Source of the DNA: Comamonadaceae bacterium | GTDB taxonomy: Bacteria; Pseudomonadota; Gammaproteobacteria; Burkholderiales; Burkholderiaceae_C | Direction of reading: 5' to 3' | NCBI GenBank assembly: GCA_013297925.1 | Contig: JAAFJC010000024.1 | Location: 1-45,336 of the forward strand | Length of the DNA stretch: 45,336 nt | Shown here: piece by piece, positions 24,627-31,940 of the stretch | Numbering within the stretch: the stretch's first letter is position 1 | Layout of the letters: every line of letters starts with the position of its first letter | Notes under the pieces: model-generated | Told to the model about the DNA's origin: nothing | Seen by the model: the letters and a program-made list of their open reading frames with translations, nothing else | The model's database searches: none | Program-made: the position numbers and the translations under genes

Positions 24627-25979
24627 TCACGTCAGATACCCCGCCAATTGCTGGCTCACAGGCCGAATATTTAGCGGCGTGGCGCTGGCCACATGCACCG
24701 GGCCGCTCACGCCATGCGCCGCCAGGCAGGCCAGCGCTTTCGCCCAAAAGCGGTCTGCATGGCCATTGGCATCGCTATCGGCATCGAAGCGGGGCGCGCC
24801 TGTGGGGCTGGTGATCTTGCGCACGCGGTGCAAATCAGCGCGCAGCTTCTCATCGGCCATTGGAATGCGGCTCTTGCGGTCTTCAAAGGTCTGTTTGATC
24901 AGCGTAGCGAGCTGCAACTTATTGGGCCCCGTGAAGAGCACGCCCTCCACGCGGTGCTGGCCGTAGCGGCGCTTGGCATCTTCCACGGGTTTCTCGCCCA
25001 TGCCGGTTTGATCCATACAATAGCGCGCCACCTTATAGCGCCGCTCCACATCATCTTGCAGCGCATCCATCTCGGCAAAGCTGATGCGCTTCTTTACGAT
25101 CACCTCGCGCGTCCACAGCACATCGCCCACCAGCTCATCCACCCAAATCACAAAGTTATCTGAGCGAGTGGCGATATCCACGCCCACGAAGCAAGGCCCG
25201 CCGCTATAGTGCTCCGGGATGCCGGCATGATCATGCTCGCAGCTGTTGATCAGGTCATAGCTCAGCCAGCTGCTGGCTTCATCCAGCCATTGCAGCTCGA
25301 ATTCTTGCGCCCAAGCATCCTCATCCATCAGCGCAGCTTTGAGCTCGGCGGCATCGCGCGGCAGGCCATCGGCAATCGCCTGATAGATATTCACCACATG
25401 CTGGCTCCAGCCGCTGCCGCCGGCTGCGGTGGCCAGATCGTAGAATTTATTGCCCTTGCCATTAGGCGTAGAAGTCACGCGAATTTTCCAGCCCGCGCTG
25501 ATCACGGGGAAGAGCGCCGTCCAGATCTTGCGGCTGTCTTTGTGAAACGCGAATTCGTCGAGGAACACATTGGCCGAGAAGCCGCGCGCCGTGTCTGGGT
25601 TGGCCGGTAGCGCGGTGATTTTGTTGCCGCTGGGGTAGATCAGCTGCAAGGCGCGGCGGCGAATGCCGCTCTCTTCATCGTAAAACTCAGTATCTTCCCG
25701 CAACACGGAAAGCGCCACGCCATAAGCCTTGTTGTGGCGCATCACACCTTCTTCCATCGCCTCCATCGCCTGGCGCTCTCCGCGCGAGAGAATCACCCAG
25801 GGCGCGCGGCGCTTGTCAATCTCGGCCTCGTGGATATCGTCCACGATCTCCAGCGTGGTGGTGAAGGTCTTGCCAGTTTGGCGCGCGAAGCGGCCGAGCT
25901 TAAAGCGCGCCTTATCCTTGAGCCATTTGGCCTGATACGGATAGAGCAAGCCTTTGCTCTGGGTTTGCGCGGTGGCCAT
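24627..25979 (-). CDS. terminase large subunit (Mu gp28)
   Basis: The 450-residue packaging motor has an ATPase domain with Walker A FARQTGKT (31-38), Walker B VFLDEFAFH near 158-166, and a coupling motif RVTSTPNGKGN. The nuclease domain follows with VGVDIATRSDN and a second acidic cluster, RFDADSDANGHADRFWAKAL. Mu-type terminase packages headful lengths beginning beside the phage end. It follows the gp27-like small subunit by 2 bp. Confidence 0.94.
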   Translation of the reverse strand: MATAQTQSKGLLYPYQAKWLKDKARFKLGRFARQTGKTFTTTLEIVDDIHEAEIDKRRAPWVILSRGERQAMEAMEEGVMRHNKAYGVALSVLREDTEFYDEESGIRRRALQLIYPSGNKITALPANPDTARGFSANVFLDEFAFHKDSRKIWTALFPVISAGWKIRVTSTPNGKGNKFYDLATAAGGSGWSQHVVNIYQAIADGLPRDAAELKAALMDEDAWAQEFELQWLDEASSWLSYDLINSCEHDHAGIPEHYSGGPCFVGVDIATRSDNFVIWVDELVGDVLWTREVIVKKRISFAEMDALQDDVERRYKVARYCMDQTGMGEKPVEDAKRRYGQHRVEGVLFTGPNKLQLATLIKQTFEDRKSRIPMADEKLRADLHRVRKITSPTGAPRFDADSDANGHADRFWAKALACLAAHGVSGPVHVASATPLNIRPVSQQLAGYLT

Positions 25980-25981
25980 GA

Positions 25982-26515
25982 TCAGATCGCGCCTTCATAC
26001 ACCGCGCGCACCTTGCTGAGCATCTCGCGCGCCACAGCCTGCGCATCTTTGGGCATGCCATCCACCTCGGCCTCCACGGCTTTGAGCTTCGTGGCCGCTT
26101 TGTGGCGCAGCTCGCTCTGCCATTTCTTCATCGGCAGCGAAGCCCGCACCATCCGGCTCACATTCAGCGTGAGCTTGTTGAAATCCACTTTGGTCGGGTC
26201 GATCTCCGCATCAATCAGCAGATCCATCGTCTTCTGCTGCGTGAGGCGCAGCAGGGCTTGGCTCATCGCATCATCATCATCGGGGCTGGCCGCCACCACG
26301 GCTCTGGCTTGCTCCGTGCTCACGCGCAGGCGCGCCAGGCGCTCTTCAAACACGCTGCCATAGCGATGCAGCGCACTCTTGCTCACATCGCCGCCTTTAG
26401 CCTTCAGATCCGCCGCCAGCTGCACGTAATCGGCAAAGCCACGGCGCACCAGCTCAGCATCCAGCCATTCTTTGAGTTCGGGGGGCAGCAGCTCGGCTGC
26501 TTTGCGCTTAGGCAT
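25982..26515 (-). CDS. small terminase-type protein (Mu gp27, DUF3486)
   Basis: The 177-residue product carries the DUF3486 N-terminal domain: LLPPELKEWLDAELVRRGF and GGDVSKSALHRYGSVFEERL, a helix-turn-helix-like fold. It is immediately upstream of the large subunit, consistent with DNA recognition for packaging. ATG at 26515 is the natural start; the frame continues upstream over the previous gene's end. A second, shorter protein with the same motif lies at 44377-44760. Confidence 0.9.
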   Translation of the reverse strand: MPKRKAAELLPPELKEWLDAELVRRGFADYVQLAADLKAKGGDVSKSALHRYGSVFEERLARLRVSTEQARAVVAASPDDDDAMSQALLRLTQQKTMDLLIDAEIDPTKVDFNKLTLNVSRMVRASLPMKKWQSELRHKAATKLKAVEAEVDGMPKDAQAVAREMLSKVRAVYEGAI

Positions 26516-26523
26516 AGCGGCTC

Positions 26524-26844
26524 TCAAGCCTGCGTGATGCGCGGGCGGCTGATGCCGGGGTCGCATTCCACGGTGTATTCCACGAGATCAATGCCGTAGC
26601 GGCGCAGCTCCACATACCAGTTATCCAAAGGATCCTTGGCGATCTTCACCAGCTCGCGCTCTTCCAGATAATCCAGCTCCGCACGCACCTCGCGCTCGGT
26701 GGCATCGGGATACACGGCCTGAATCACCGGCAGCATGGCCGCCGTGTTCACGCCGCTGGGCCGGCTCACATTGGCGATCACCAGCAGATGCCAGCGCATG
26801 GCCTCGCGCCGCGCTTTGATCATTTGAGCTTGATTCATGCTCAT
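26524..26844 (-). CDS. Mu gp26-like protein, winged-helix type
   Basis: The 106-residue protein contains a small helix-turn-helix-like pattern (ARREAMRWHLLVIANVSRP..VYPDATEREVRAELDYLEERELVKI) consistent with a winged helix. Homologues are found upstream of gp27 in Mu-like phages. Function is unknown; a role in packaging or transcription is possible. It overlaps the next upstream gene by ATGA. Confidence 0.82.
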   Translation of the reverse strand: MSMNQAQMIKARREAMRWHLLVIANVSRPSGVNTAAMLPVIQAVYPDATEREVRAELDYLEERELVKIAKDPLDNWYVELRRYGIDLVEYTVECDPGISRPRITQA

Positions 26845-27179
26845 GCCTCTCCCCGGTTGTCAAGCGCGCGCTCCATGCGCAGCGCGAGGTTGTCGATCTT
26901 GGTCTCTATCGTGCCAATGGAGCGGATGAAATCTTCGCGCCTCACGTAATCTCTGGGCAGCTCAGCCCGAAGCTCCATGAATTGGCGCTCGAGCGCGCGG
27001 GTGGATTCACGGTCTTTTTCCACCGATGTACTGACACTTTGCATGGCTGCTGTGAGCGCCGTCATCTTTTGCTCCAAGTTCTTTTCTTGCAGGTGCGCGA
27101 TGATCTTCACAAGCGCCCATAAAGCGCCTATAAACGCAATCAAAATCACCAGCACATTGGCCACATTCAATTCAAGCAT
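26841..27179 (-). CDS. Mu gp25-like membrane-anchored coiled-coil protein (DUF2730)
   Basis: The 112-residue protein has one N-terminal membrane segment (VANVLVILIAFIGALWALVKII) and a long coiled coil (QKMTALTAAMQSVSTSVEKDRE...LALRMERALDN). This is the layout of the DUF2730/gp25 family found in Mu-like phages just before gp26 and gp27. Function is unknown. Confidence 0.85.
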   Translation of the reverse strand: MLELNVANVLVILIAFIGALWALVKIIAHLQEKNLEQKMTALTAAMQSVSTSVEKDRESTRALERQFMELRAELPRDYVRREDFIRSIGTIETKIDNLALRMERALDNRGEA

Positions 27180-27194
27180 CGCATCCTCACCTGT

Positions 27195-27506
27195 TTAAAA
27201 ATCAATCACGGGCAGCTCCACAGCCCGCACGAGCACCGTGCCATCCGAGAGCGTGGCTTCCATCAAGATGCCGTATTTGGCTGAAGCCAAGCCGCCCTGC
27301 ACGCGCTGCAATACATCCAGCGTGGTGGCCACGATCTGCGGAGCGCCGAGGAGCACGGCCGCAGGATTGGGATCCACGCCCGCCTTCATGCTCACCACGG
27401 GAATCACGCTGGCAATCGTGATGCCTGGCGGCACTTCGGAGGCAAACGGAAAGCGCAAAATCACGCGCTCGCGCACATGCTTGGCATCGAGCAAAGTAGG
27501 CCTCAT
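27195..27506 (-). CDS. hypothetical phage protein
   Basis: The 103-residue product (MRPTLLDAKHVRERVILRFP..) is not one I recognise. It is predicted to be mostly beta (ITIASVIPVVSMKAGVDPNPAAVLLGAP.., split) with no membrane segment, possibly an Ig-like or decoration domain. ATG at 27506 overlaps the upstream repeat-protein stop by ATGA, so the two are translationally coupled and may act together. Confidence 0.72.
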   Translation of the reverse strand: MRPTLLDAKHVRERVILRFPFASEVPPGITIASVIPVVSMKAGVDPNPAAVLLGAPQIVATTLDVLQRVQGGLASAKYGILMEATLSDGTVLVRAVELPVIDF

Positions 27507-28645
27507 GCGCGCTGCCCTATATCTAGCGCGCTGCGCGAGCGGCTGGCATCCCAAGCGCTGCGGCCGCGCGCGCTGGCGATGCAGCTGCGCTGGCGCGGCG
27601 CATCATGGGCGCTGCGCAAATTCTTCACATTCACAATCGGCGCCAATACGGCTAGGCTGGCCTGCGCTTGGCCGATGCCCACGCCATCTGCAGCCAGCCG
27701 CACGGCGAGCGATAGCCCCGCGCTGCCTTGCCCGCTGGCCAGCGCATTGGCCTTGAGATTGAGCGCCACAGTGAGCACGCCGCTAGATTGCGCTGCAGCC
27801 AGCGCAGAAGCAGAGAGCGGCACAGTAAGCCACAAGCTCGCTGCGCTACTGCCCGCGCCCAGCGCATTGCCCGCAAGCGCCTGCGCGCTGCCGCTGCTGA
27901 GGCTCGCGCTGGCTTGGCCGCTGGCCAAAGCCCCGGCCGCTAAATTGATGATCATGCTCAAGCTGGCCGAGCTGCTGCCTGCGCCTGCGCCGCTTGCAGC
28001 GAGGGGCTTGCTCACGCCTAGGCTGGCCGAGCTGCCGCCCGCGCCCAGCGCATTGCCAGCAATCGCCACCGAGATCGAGAGATTGCCCGAGCTCACAGCT
28101 GCGCCCACAGCGGCCGCCTGCAGCGCTACGGCATTCGTGGTGGAGAGATCTGCCGTGGCCACGCCCGCGCCTGCGCCGCTGGCGGCTAAGGGCTTGATGA
28201 GCGATACATTGGCCGAGCTCGTGCCAGTGGAAAGAGAAGCTGCAGCCAGCGTCACGCCCTTGAGCAATTGCGCCGAGCTGCTGCCCGCGCCGCCGCCTGC
28301 AGCTGCCAGAGGCACACCCAGAGATAGCGAGGCTGATGCCAAGCCTGCGCCCGTGGCGCTTGCCTGCAGATCCACCAGTGCGCCGCCTGAGAGCGCAGCC
28401 GTGGCGCTGCCTGCGCCGCTAGATGCCGCTTGCAAAGCTTTGAGGATGGCCAGCGCGGCCGTGCTCGCGGCGCTGCCGGCGGCATTGGCTGCGAGATCTG
28501 CTTGGCCAGAGATGGCCGGCAAATACAAATCAGAAAGCAGCGCTTGGCGGCCGGCATCCGTCTCCAGCAATTGCCATTCAGGGCTGCGGCTGCGGCTGCG
28601 GCTGCGGCTGCGGCTAAATTTGAGGATGAGCGAAAAACGGCTCAC
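27503..28645 (-). CDS. repeat protein with about 14 tandem 20-residue repeats
   Basis: The 380-residue product has a short N-terminus with SRSRSRSRS, a linker, then about 14 copies of a 20-22-residue unit from about residue 48 to 330. Consensus is roughly xLAAxAxGAGSSSASLSxxV, with copies such as PLAASGAGAGSSSASLSMII and ALAGNALGAGSSAASLWLTV. The C-terminus is Arg/Ser-rich (RSAWDASRSRSALDIGQRA). The start is GTG with GAGG upstream. A solenoid fibre or head-surface protein fits the low-complexity periodic pattern and the position among virion genes, but no function is known to me. Confidence 0.75.
   Translation of the reverse strand: MSRFSLILKFSRSRSRSRSRSPEWQLLETDAGRQALLSDLYLPAISGQADLAANAAGSAASTAALAILKALQAASSGAGSATAALSGGALVDLQASATGAGLASASLSLGVPLAAAGGGAGSSSAQLLKGVTLAAASLSTGTSSANVSLIKPLAASGAGAGVATADLSTTNAVALQAAAVGAAVSSGNLSISVAIAGNALGAGGSSASLGVSKPLAASGAGAGSSSASLSMIINLAAGALASGQASASLSSGSAQALAGNALGAGSSAASLWLTVPLSASALAAAQSSGVLTVALNLKANALASGQGSAGLSLAVRLAADGVGIGQAQASLAVLAPIVNVKNLRSAHDAPRQRSCIASARGRSAWDASRSRSALDIGQRA
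28583..28615. repeat. hexanucleotide tandem repeat (GCTGCG)5
   Basis: Five exact GCTGCG units plus GCT lie in the coding start of the repeat protein, encoding alternating Ser-Arg on the minus strand. Gain or loss of a unit keeps frame, so it could vary length but not switch the gene off. Confidence 0.8.
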
Positions 28646-28647
28646 GC

Positions 28648-29427
28648 TCAGCCCTCGATCACGCGATAGCCGCCGCGAATATCACCCGTATTTGTAGTGC
28701 TGCAATCCACGAGCAAGCTCATGCAAGATGCCGCCGGAATCGGCAGCACCATTGCCGCATCTTTATCTGGAATGTTAGCCGTAATCAGCGTGGCATTGAA
28801 GCCCAGATCTTGCTGAGCCGTGATACCGAATGCGCCCGCTGCGCCCGTGGTGGCCGAAAGCGTCACGTTTTGTACGCTGGCGATGATCTTGCCAGTGGCG
28901 GGCGGAATGGGCAGCTGCCGGCCTGCGCGCCATGTGGCGGGGATGGCCACCACGATATTGGCTGTGGTGGTGTCGGTGTAGGTGAGAGCCACCGTGGCAT
29001 TCACGCCGGTAGCGCCCAGATCGGTATAGCACTCGATGCACCAATCCACACTGGCGGCCACAGCGCGCGCTGGCAGAGCGGGTGTGTTCACAGCTTGCGC
29101 CGTGAGCAGCGTGCCGTTTAAATTCCCATTGTGGATCAAGCGATCCACAAAGCGCACCTGCCCAGGCGTAGAGCCGATCAGGTTGTAGGCCTCGATGTAG
29201 CGCGTGTTGCCGCCCGTGACGGCGGGCAGCTCTAGCGCGCCTGGTGTGGTGTTGTCGCACACAGCCGCTGCGCCGGGAATGGCAGGCTGCGCAGGGCGCG
29301 GCCCCGTGCTGCGCCAAAGGCTATGAATGCTGTTGGCCACCGCATTAGCGATGCTGGCTTTTTGGATGCCGAGATAGCGGCCGCCCGCTCTTGAAGCAAT
29401 GTAGCCGGCTTCGGTGGTGATGGCCAT
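28648..29427 (-). CDS. hypothetical virion-region protein
   Basis: I do not recognise this 259-residue protein. It is rich in Thr, Ala and beta-strand patterns (ATVALTYTDTTTANIVVAIP, VTLSATTGAAGAFGITAQQD) and has five Cys. No signal peptide or membrane segment is evident. It starts after a 46-bp gap and ends 2 bp before the repeat-protein start, suggesting coupling. It is probably structural. Confidence 0.7.
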   Translation of the reverse strand: MAITTEAGYIASRAGGRYLGIQKASIANAVANSIHSLWRSTGPRPAQPAIPGAAAVCDNTTPGALELPAVTGGNTRYIEAYNLIGSTPGQVRFVDRLIHNGNLNGTLLTAQAVNTPALPARAVAASVDWCIECYTDLGATGVNATVALTYTDTTTANIVVAIPATWRAGRQLPIPPATGKIIASVQNVTLSATTGAAGAFGITAQQDLGFNATLITANIPDKDAAMVLPIPAASCMSLLVDCSTTNTGDIRGGYRVIEG

Positions 29428-29473
29428 GATTAGCTCTTAAATCTGTAGCAATGGATGAATCGTGAGGCAGGCG

Positions 29474-29992
29474 TTACTGCAACGTGAACGTAAGCTGCCC
29501 CGGCGCAAAGCTCACCGTGTCGCCGATATTGACTGTTTTGTTAACCGTGAGGTTGGTGCACACCACGATGTTTGCGCCCGTGCTCGCATCTGAGATGAAG
29601 ACAGCCACCACCGTGCCCCAGCCTGCTGCAGGCGTGGGGAAGCTAATCGTGATGTTGTTGCTGGTCTGCCCGCCTGTGCCTGTAGAAGCTGTGGAAGAGC
29701 CTGCGGATTGTGTGCCTGCCCAGTTGGCTAGGCTCCGAGCGACGCTCACGCGGGCATAGCTGCCGCCTGCCACTTCCGTGCCCACGCTCGAATCGGAGCA
29801 GGCCGCAGTCGAGAGGCCAACGAAGACGTTTGCACCAAGCGTGGTGGCTTGGCCTCGGAAAATGGTGTCGATAACTTGGTTCTCGCCGTAGTCGCCAATG
29901 TTTTGCGCTTGGGCAGATTGCGGCATGGCAAACATGATGGTGGCGAGCACCACCATGAGCATGGCTTGGATGGCGTAGAGAGATCGTTTCAT
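29474..29992 (-). CDS. tail-fibre-like protein with N-terminal signal peptide
   Basis: The 172-residue protein begins with a clear Sec signal: basic MKR, a hydrophobic core (LMVVLATIMFAMP) and a possible cleavage site SAQA-QN near residue 29. The rest (NIGDYGENQVIDTIFRGQA..SYARVSVARSLANWAGTQ) resembles small tail-fibre/minor tail proteins of other phages. SD AGGAG is upstream. Export of a virion-like domain is unusual and might mean a role at the host surface. Confidence 0.78.
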   Translation of the reverse strand: MKRSLYAIQAMLMVVLATIMFAMPQSAQAQNIGDYGENQVIDTIFRGQATTLGANVFVGLSTAACSDSSVGTEVAGGSYARVSVARSLANWAGTQSAGSSTASTGTGGQTSNNITISFPTPAAGWGTVVAVFISDASTGANIVVCTNLTVNKTVNIGDTVSFAPGQLTFTLQ

Positions 29993-30000
29993 AGTTGCTC

Positions 30001-30930
30001 CTATTGAGATAGCGGGGTTTGAACAGAATTGAGGTAATCGATCAAGCGCTGATGCCGCGCTCGGTCTTCTCGGCAGGCTTGGGCATTGGCGGTGTGGTTG
30101 GCAAAGGCAGCGTCAAGGTCGAGGCCGGAAGGCTGGGCGCAAGCAGCAGAGGCTTGCCCGGTGGCCGCATCAACTCGGCAGGCACCTGCAGCGGCTGAGG
30201 CCTGGCCACTGAGGGCGGCGTTCCACAGCCAGACAGCGCCAAGAGTGAGATCAAGATCAGGATCAGGCATGCCGCCCAAAACCAGCGGCTCACCGGCTTG
30301 CCCGGCGGGCGCGGGCCCCGCGATGCAAGATGCGCCCAGAGCATCAACACCAACACCAGCCCCACGACCAGCAGACACACCAGAGCTGCGGCTTGATACC
30401 AAGCCAAATTGAGACCTTGCATGTTTCATCACTCCTTCTAAATGCTGAGCTTGGGCAGCGGCTCGCTGCTGCTGCTCAATTTCATAAACGGCGGCATGCC
30501 GCGCCAGCTTCGCGCCGCGCTCGCGCTCGGCCTCATCAGCCTTGGCTTGAGCGGCTTCTTTTTTGAGCCATTTGTTTTCGTTGGCCGCAGCGCCTGCGCC
30601 ATAGATGGAGATCACCACATAGGCCAGCACAGCAGCAGCGGCCAGCCATTTGCTTAGCGTCAACATGGCAGGCACGCTGATATAGCCTGATTGCTTGGGC
30701 GCACCGGGCTGATCCACGCGCGGCATGATCAGCGCCGTGGTGGTGATGAAGCGGAGCAGTACATTGACCACCGCCAGCACAAACGCCAGTGCGGGAAAAA
30801 CCGCAGCGGGGATGTAGGGCTCCAGCAACTTGAATTGCATTTCAACCATGCCTAGCACGAGCGCCAAGCAGTTGAACCACAGTGTCTTGCTTTTAAACCA
30901 CGGCTTGCCGTTGATGAGAGCTTCACTCAT
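30001..30930 (-). CDS. holin-like domain fused to Rz-like inner-membrane spanin
   Basis: The 309-residue product has three membrane segments: about 16-32 and 41-62 in a holin-like N-terminus (KSKTLWFNCLALVLGM, FPALAFVLAVVNVLLRFITTT), then 91-112 (LSKWLAAAAVLAYVVISIYGA). A charged coiled coil (KKEAAQAKADEAERERGAKL) follows, as in Rz inner-membrane spanins, and the C-terminus reads AQACREDRARHQRLIDYLN. It overlaps the endolysin stop by ATGA and contains a second gene in another frame. Holin and Rz are normally separate, so this looks like a fusion. Confidence 0.78.
   Translation of the reverse strand: MSEALINGKPWFKSKTLWFNCLALVLGMVEMQFKLLEPYIPAAVFPALAFVLAVVNVLLRFITTTALIMPRVDQPGAPKQSGYISVPAMLTLSKWLAAAAVLAYVVISIYGAGAAANENKWLKKEAAQAKADEAERERGAKLARHAAVYEIEQQQRAAAQAQHLEGVMKHARSQFGLVSSRSSGVSAGRGAGVGVDALGASCIAGPAPAGQAGEPLVLGGMPDPDLDLTLGAVWLWNAALSGQASAAAGACRVDAATGQASAACAQPSGLDLDAAFANHTANAQACREDRARHQRLIDYLNSVQTPLSQ
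30042..30422 (-). CDS. nested outer-membrane spanin lipoprotein (Rz1-like)
   Basis: In another frame inside the Rz-like part is a 126-residue ORF with the lipobox LALSGC (Cys66) followed by a Pro-rich tail (GTPPSVARPQPLQVPAELMRPP), the features of Rz1. Starts are possible at 30422, which has AGGAG nine bases upstream and adds a further membrane segment, or 30344. After signal peptidase II cleavage about 61 residues remain. Rz1 nested in Rz is a known arrangement. Confidence 0.8.
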   Translation of the reverse strand: MQGLNLAWYQAAALVCLLVVGLVLVLMLWAHLASRGPRPPGKPVSRWFWAACLILILISLLALSGCGTPPSVARPQPLQVPAELMRPPGKPLLLAPSLPASTLTLPLPTTPPMPKPAEKTERGISA

Positions 30931-31523
30931 GCTGCCCCCGTGTAGATATGCTGATCCGCAGGCACGCAACCGCGATTGATCCACTCTTGCACCGAGAAGC
31001 CAGGGCAGGTCTTCATCCATTCGCCCTCAGTCACCGCGCCATCTTGATTCAGATCAACGCTCAGATCACGATGGCCCACAATCCCGCGCTCAATGGCAGG
31101 CAGCGAGCCGCGCTTGCCGTAGCGGCGCTGGGCGGTTTGCAGGGGGATCGATAGATCGCCACACAGCCCGCGCACCAGCTCGGCGAGGCTCTCCCATTGC
31201 TTGGCCGTGTAGCGCCCAGTTTTCTCAGCGCCGCCCACGAGGCAAATGCCCACCGAGGCGGCGTTGTAATCCTTCGCATGCGCGCCCACCTCACCCAGCC
31301 CGCGCCCATTGATCACGCGGCCATCGAGATCAATCACGTAGTGATAGCCAATATTCGGCAGGCCCGTGGAGAAGGCTCGCACAGCCTCCGGCGAGCGCGC
31401 AAAGCCCCGCTCTTTGTGCCATCGATTGATCACCTCAGCCGCAGACTCCACAGCCGTGCGCAGCGGCTTGCCCGAAGGCGTGGCCGAACAATGAATAACG
31501 ATGAGATTGATTAAGCGCTGCAT
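30927..31523 (-). CDS. endolysin, N-acetylmuramoyl-L-alanine amidase
   Basis: This 198-residue amidase cleaves between muramic acid and L-alanine. The zinc ligands fit VIHCSAT, HAK and the GHRDLSVD...KTCPGF segment. Between GHRD and CPGF there is a calcium-loop-like DLNQDGAVTEGEW, seen in other phage amidases. No signal peptide is present, so it needs the holin. The ATG has no SD and is directly preceded by a hairpin. Confidence 0.9.
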   Translation of the reverse strand: MQRLINLIVIHCSATPSGKPLRTAVESAAEVINRWHKERGFARSPEAVRAFSTGLPNIGYHYVIDLDGRVINGRGLGEVGAHAKDYNAASVGICLVGGAEKTGRYTAKQWESLAELVRGLCGDLSIPLQTAQRRYGKRGSLPAIERGIVGHRDLSVDLNQDGAVTEGEWMKTCPGFSVQEWINRGCVPADQHIYTGAA

Positions 31524-31542
31524 GGCTGGCAGAATGCCAGCC
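31524..31542 (-). promoter_or_regulatory. hairpin abutting the endolysin start codon
   Basis: GGCTGGC and GCCAGCC form a 7-bp stem around ATTCT, ending at the base before the ATG. No SD is visible. It might limit or time endolysin translation. Confidence 0.5.
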
Positions 31543-31561
31543 TGAGCGAATCTAAGCGAGT

Positions 31562-31575
31562 GTGACGGCGGTCAC
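31562..31575. promoter_or_regulatory. dyad GTGAC-N4-GTCAC upstream of the endolysin gene
   Basis: GTGACGGCGGTCAC lies 39 bp from the endolysin ATG, the same distance as the matching dyad before the protease gene. With flanks it reads TGTGA-N6-TCACG, similar to a CRP site. It may bind an activator of late transcription. Confidence 0.5.
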
Positions 31576-31605
31576 GCCGCGAAGTATTGGCGCGATGGAA
31601 TCAGC

Positions 31606-31908
31606 CTATTGCCCCGCGCACACATTGCGCTCTTTGTCTCGCCAAATCCTGTATTGGTTTTCGTTTTTAGCATTCAGAAAGCCCGCAGCCGCCATGCCGG
31701 CTTGGAAGCAAGCGGTGCTTTTATCGCCATTGCGCATGGCCATGTTGAAGCGGCTCACAGCATCATCGCTCACCTTAAAGTCGATGAACTTGCTCAGGCC
31801 ATACCAGATCGCAAAAAACGCGGCGATGTAGATCAGCAGGCTCATCCATGCGGGGCGAGCGCTGGCCACTGGCTCGGCTGCGTTGGTTGGCGTGTCTGGG
31901 TTGTCCAT
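31606..31908 (-). CDS. small single-span membrane protein
   Basis: I do not recognise this 100-residue protein. It has one membrane segment (PAWMSLLIYIAAFFAIWYGLS) and a C-terminal domain with two Cys (ACFQAG, NVCAGQ) that would lie in the periplasm if the N-terminus is inside. AGGACG precedes the ATG. It lies between the repressor and lysis genes and might regulate lysis or be expressed from the prophage. Confidence 0.7.
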   Translation of the reverse strand: MDNPDTPTNAAEPVASARPAWMSLLIYIAAFFAIWYGLSKFIDFKVSDDAVSRFNMAMRNGDKSTACFQAGMAAAGFLNAKNENQYRIWRDKERNVCAGQ

Positions 31909-31940
31909 CTTTCGTCCTTTGAACTGTGTTCTAAATCATT

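Noticed and set aside
19000-25000. Central strong gyrase site as in Mu
   Set aside because: I could not identify a convincing gyrase motif by eye near the middle of the element.
27600-28500. Direct repeats of about 60 bp, CRISPR-like at first sight
   Set aside because: The repeats are degenerate, contiguous and in frame as a protein repeat; there are no spacers and no cas genes.
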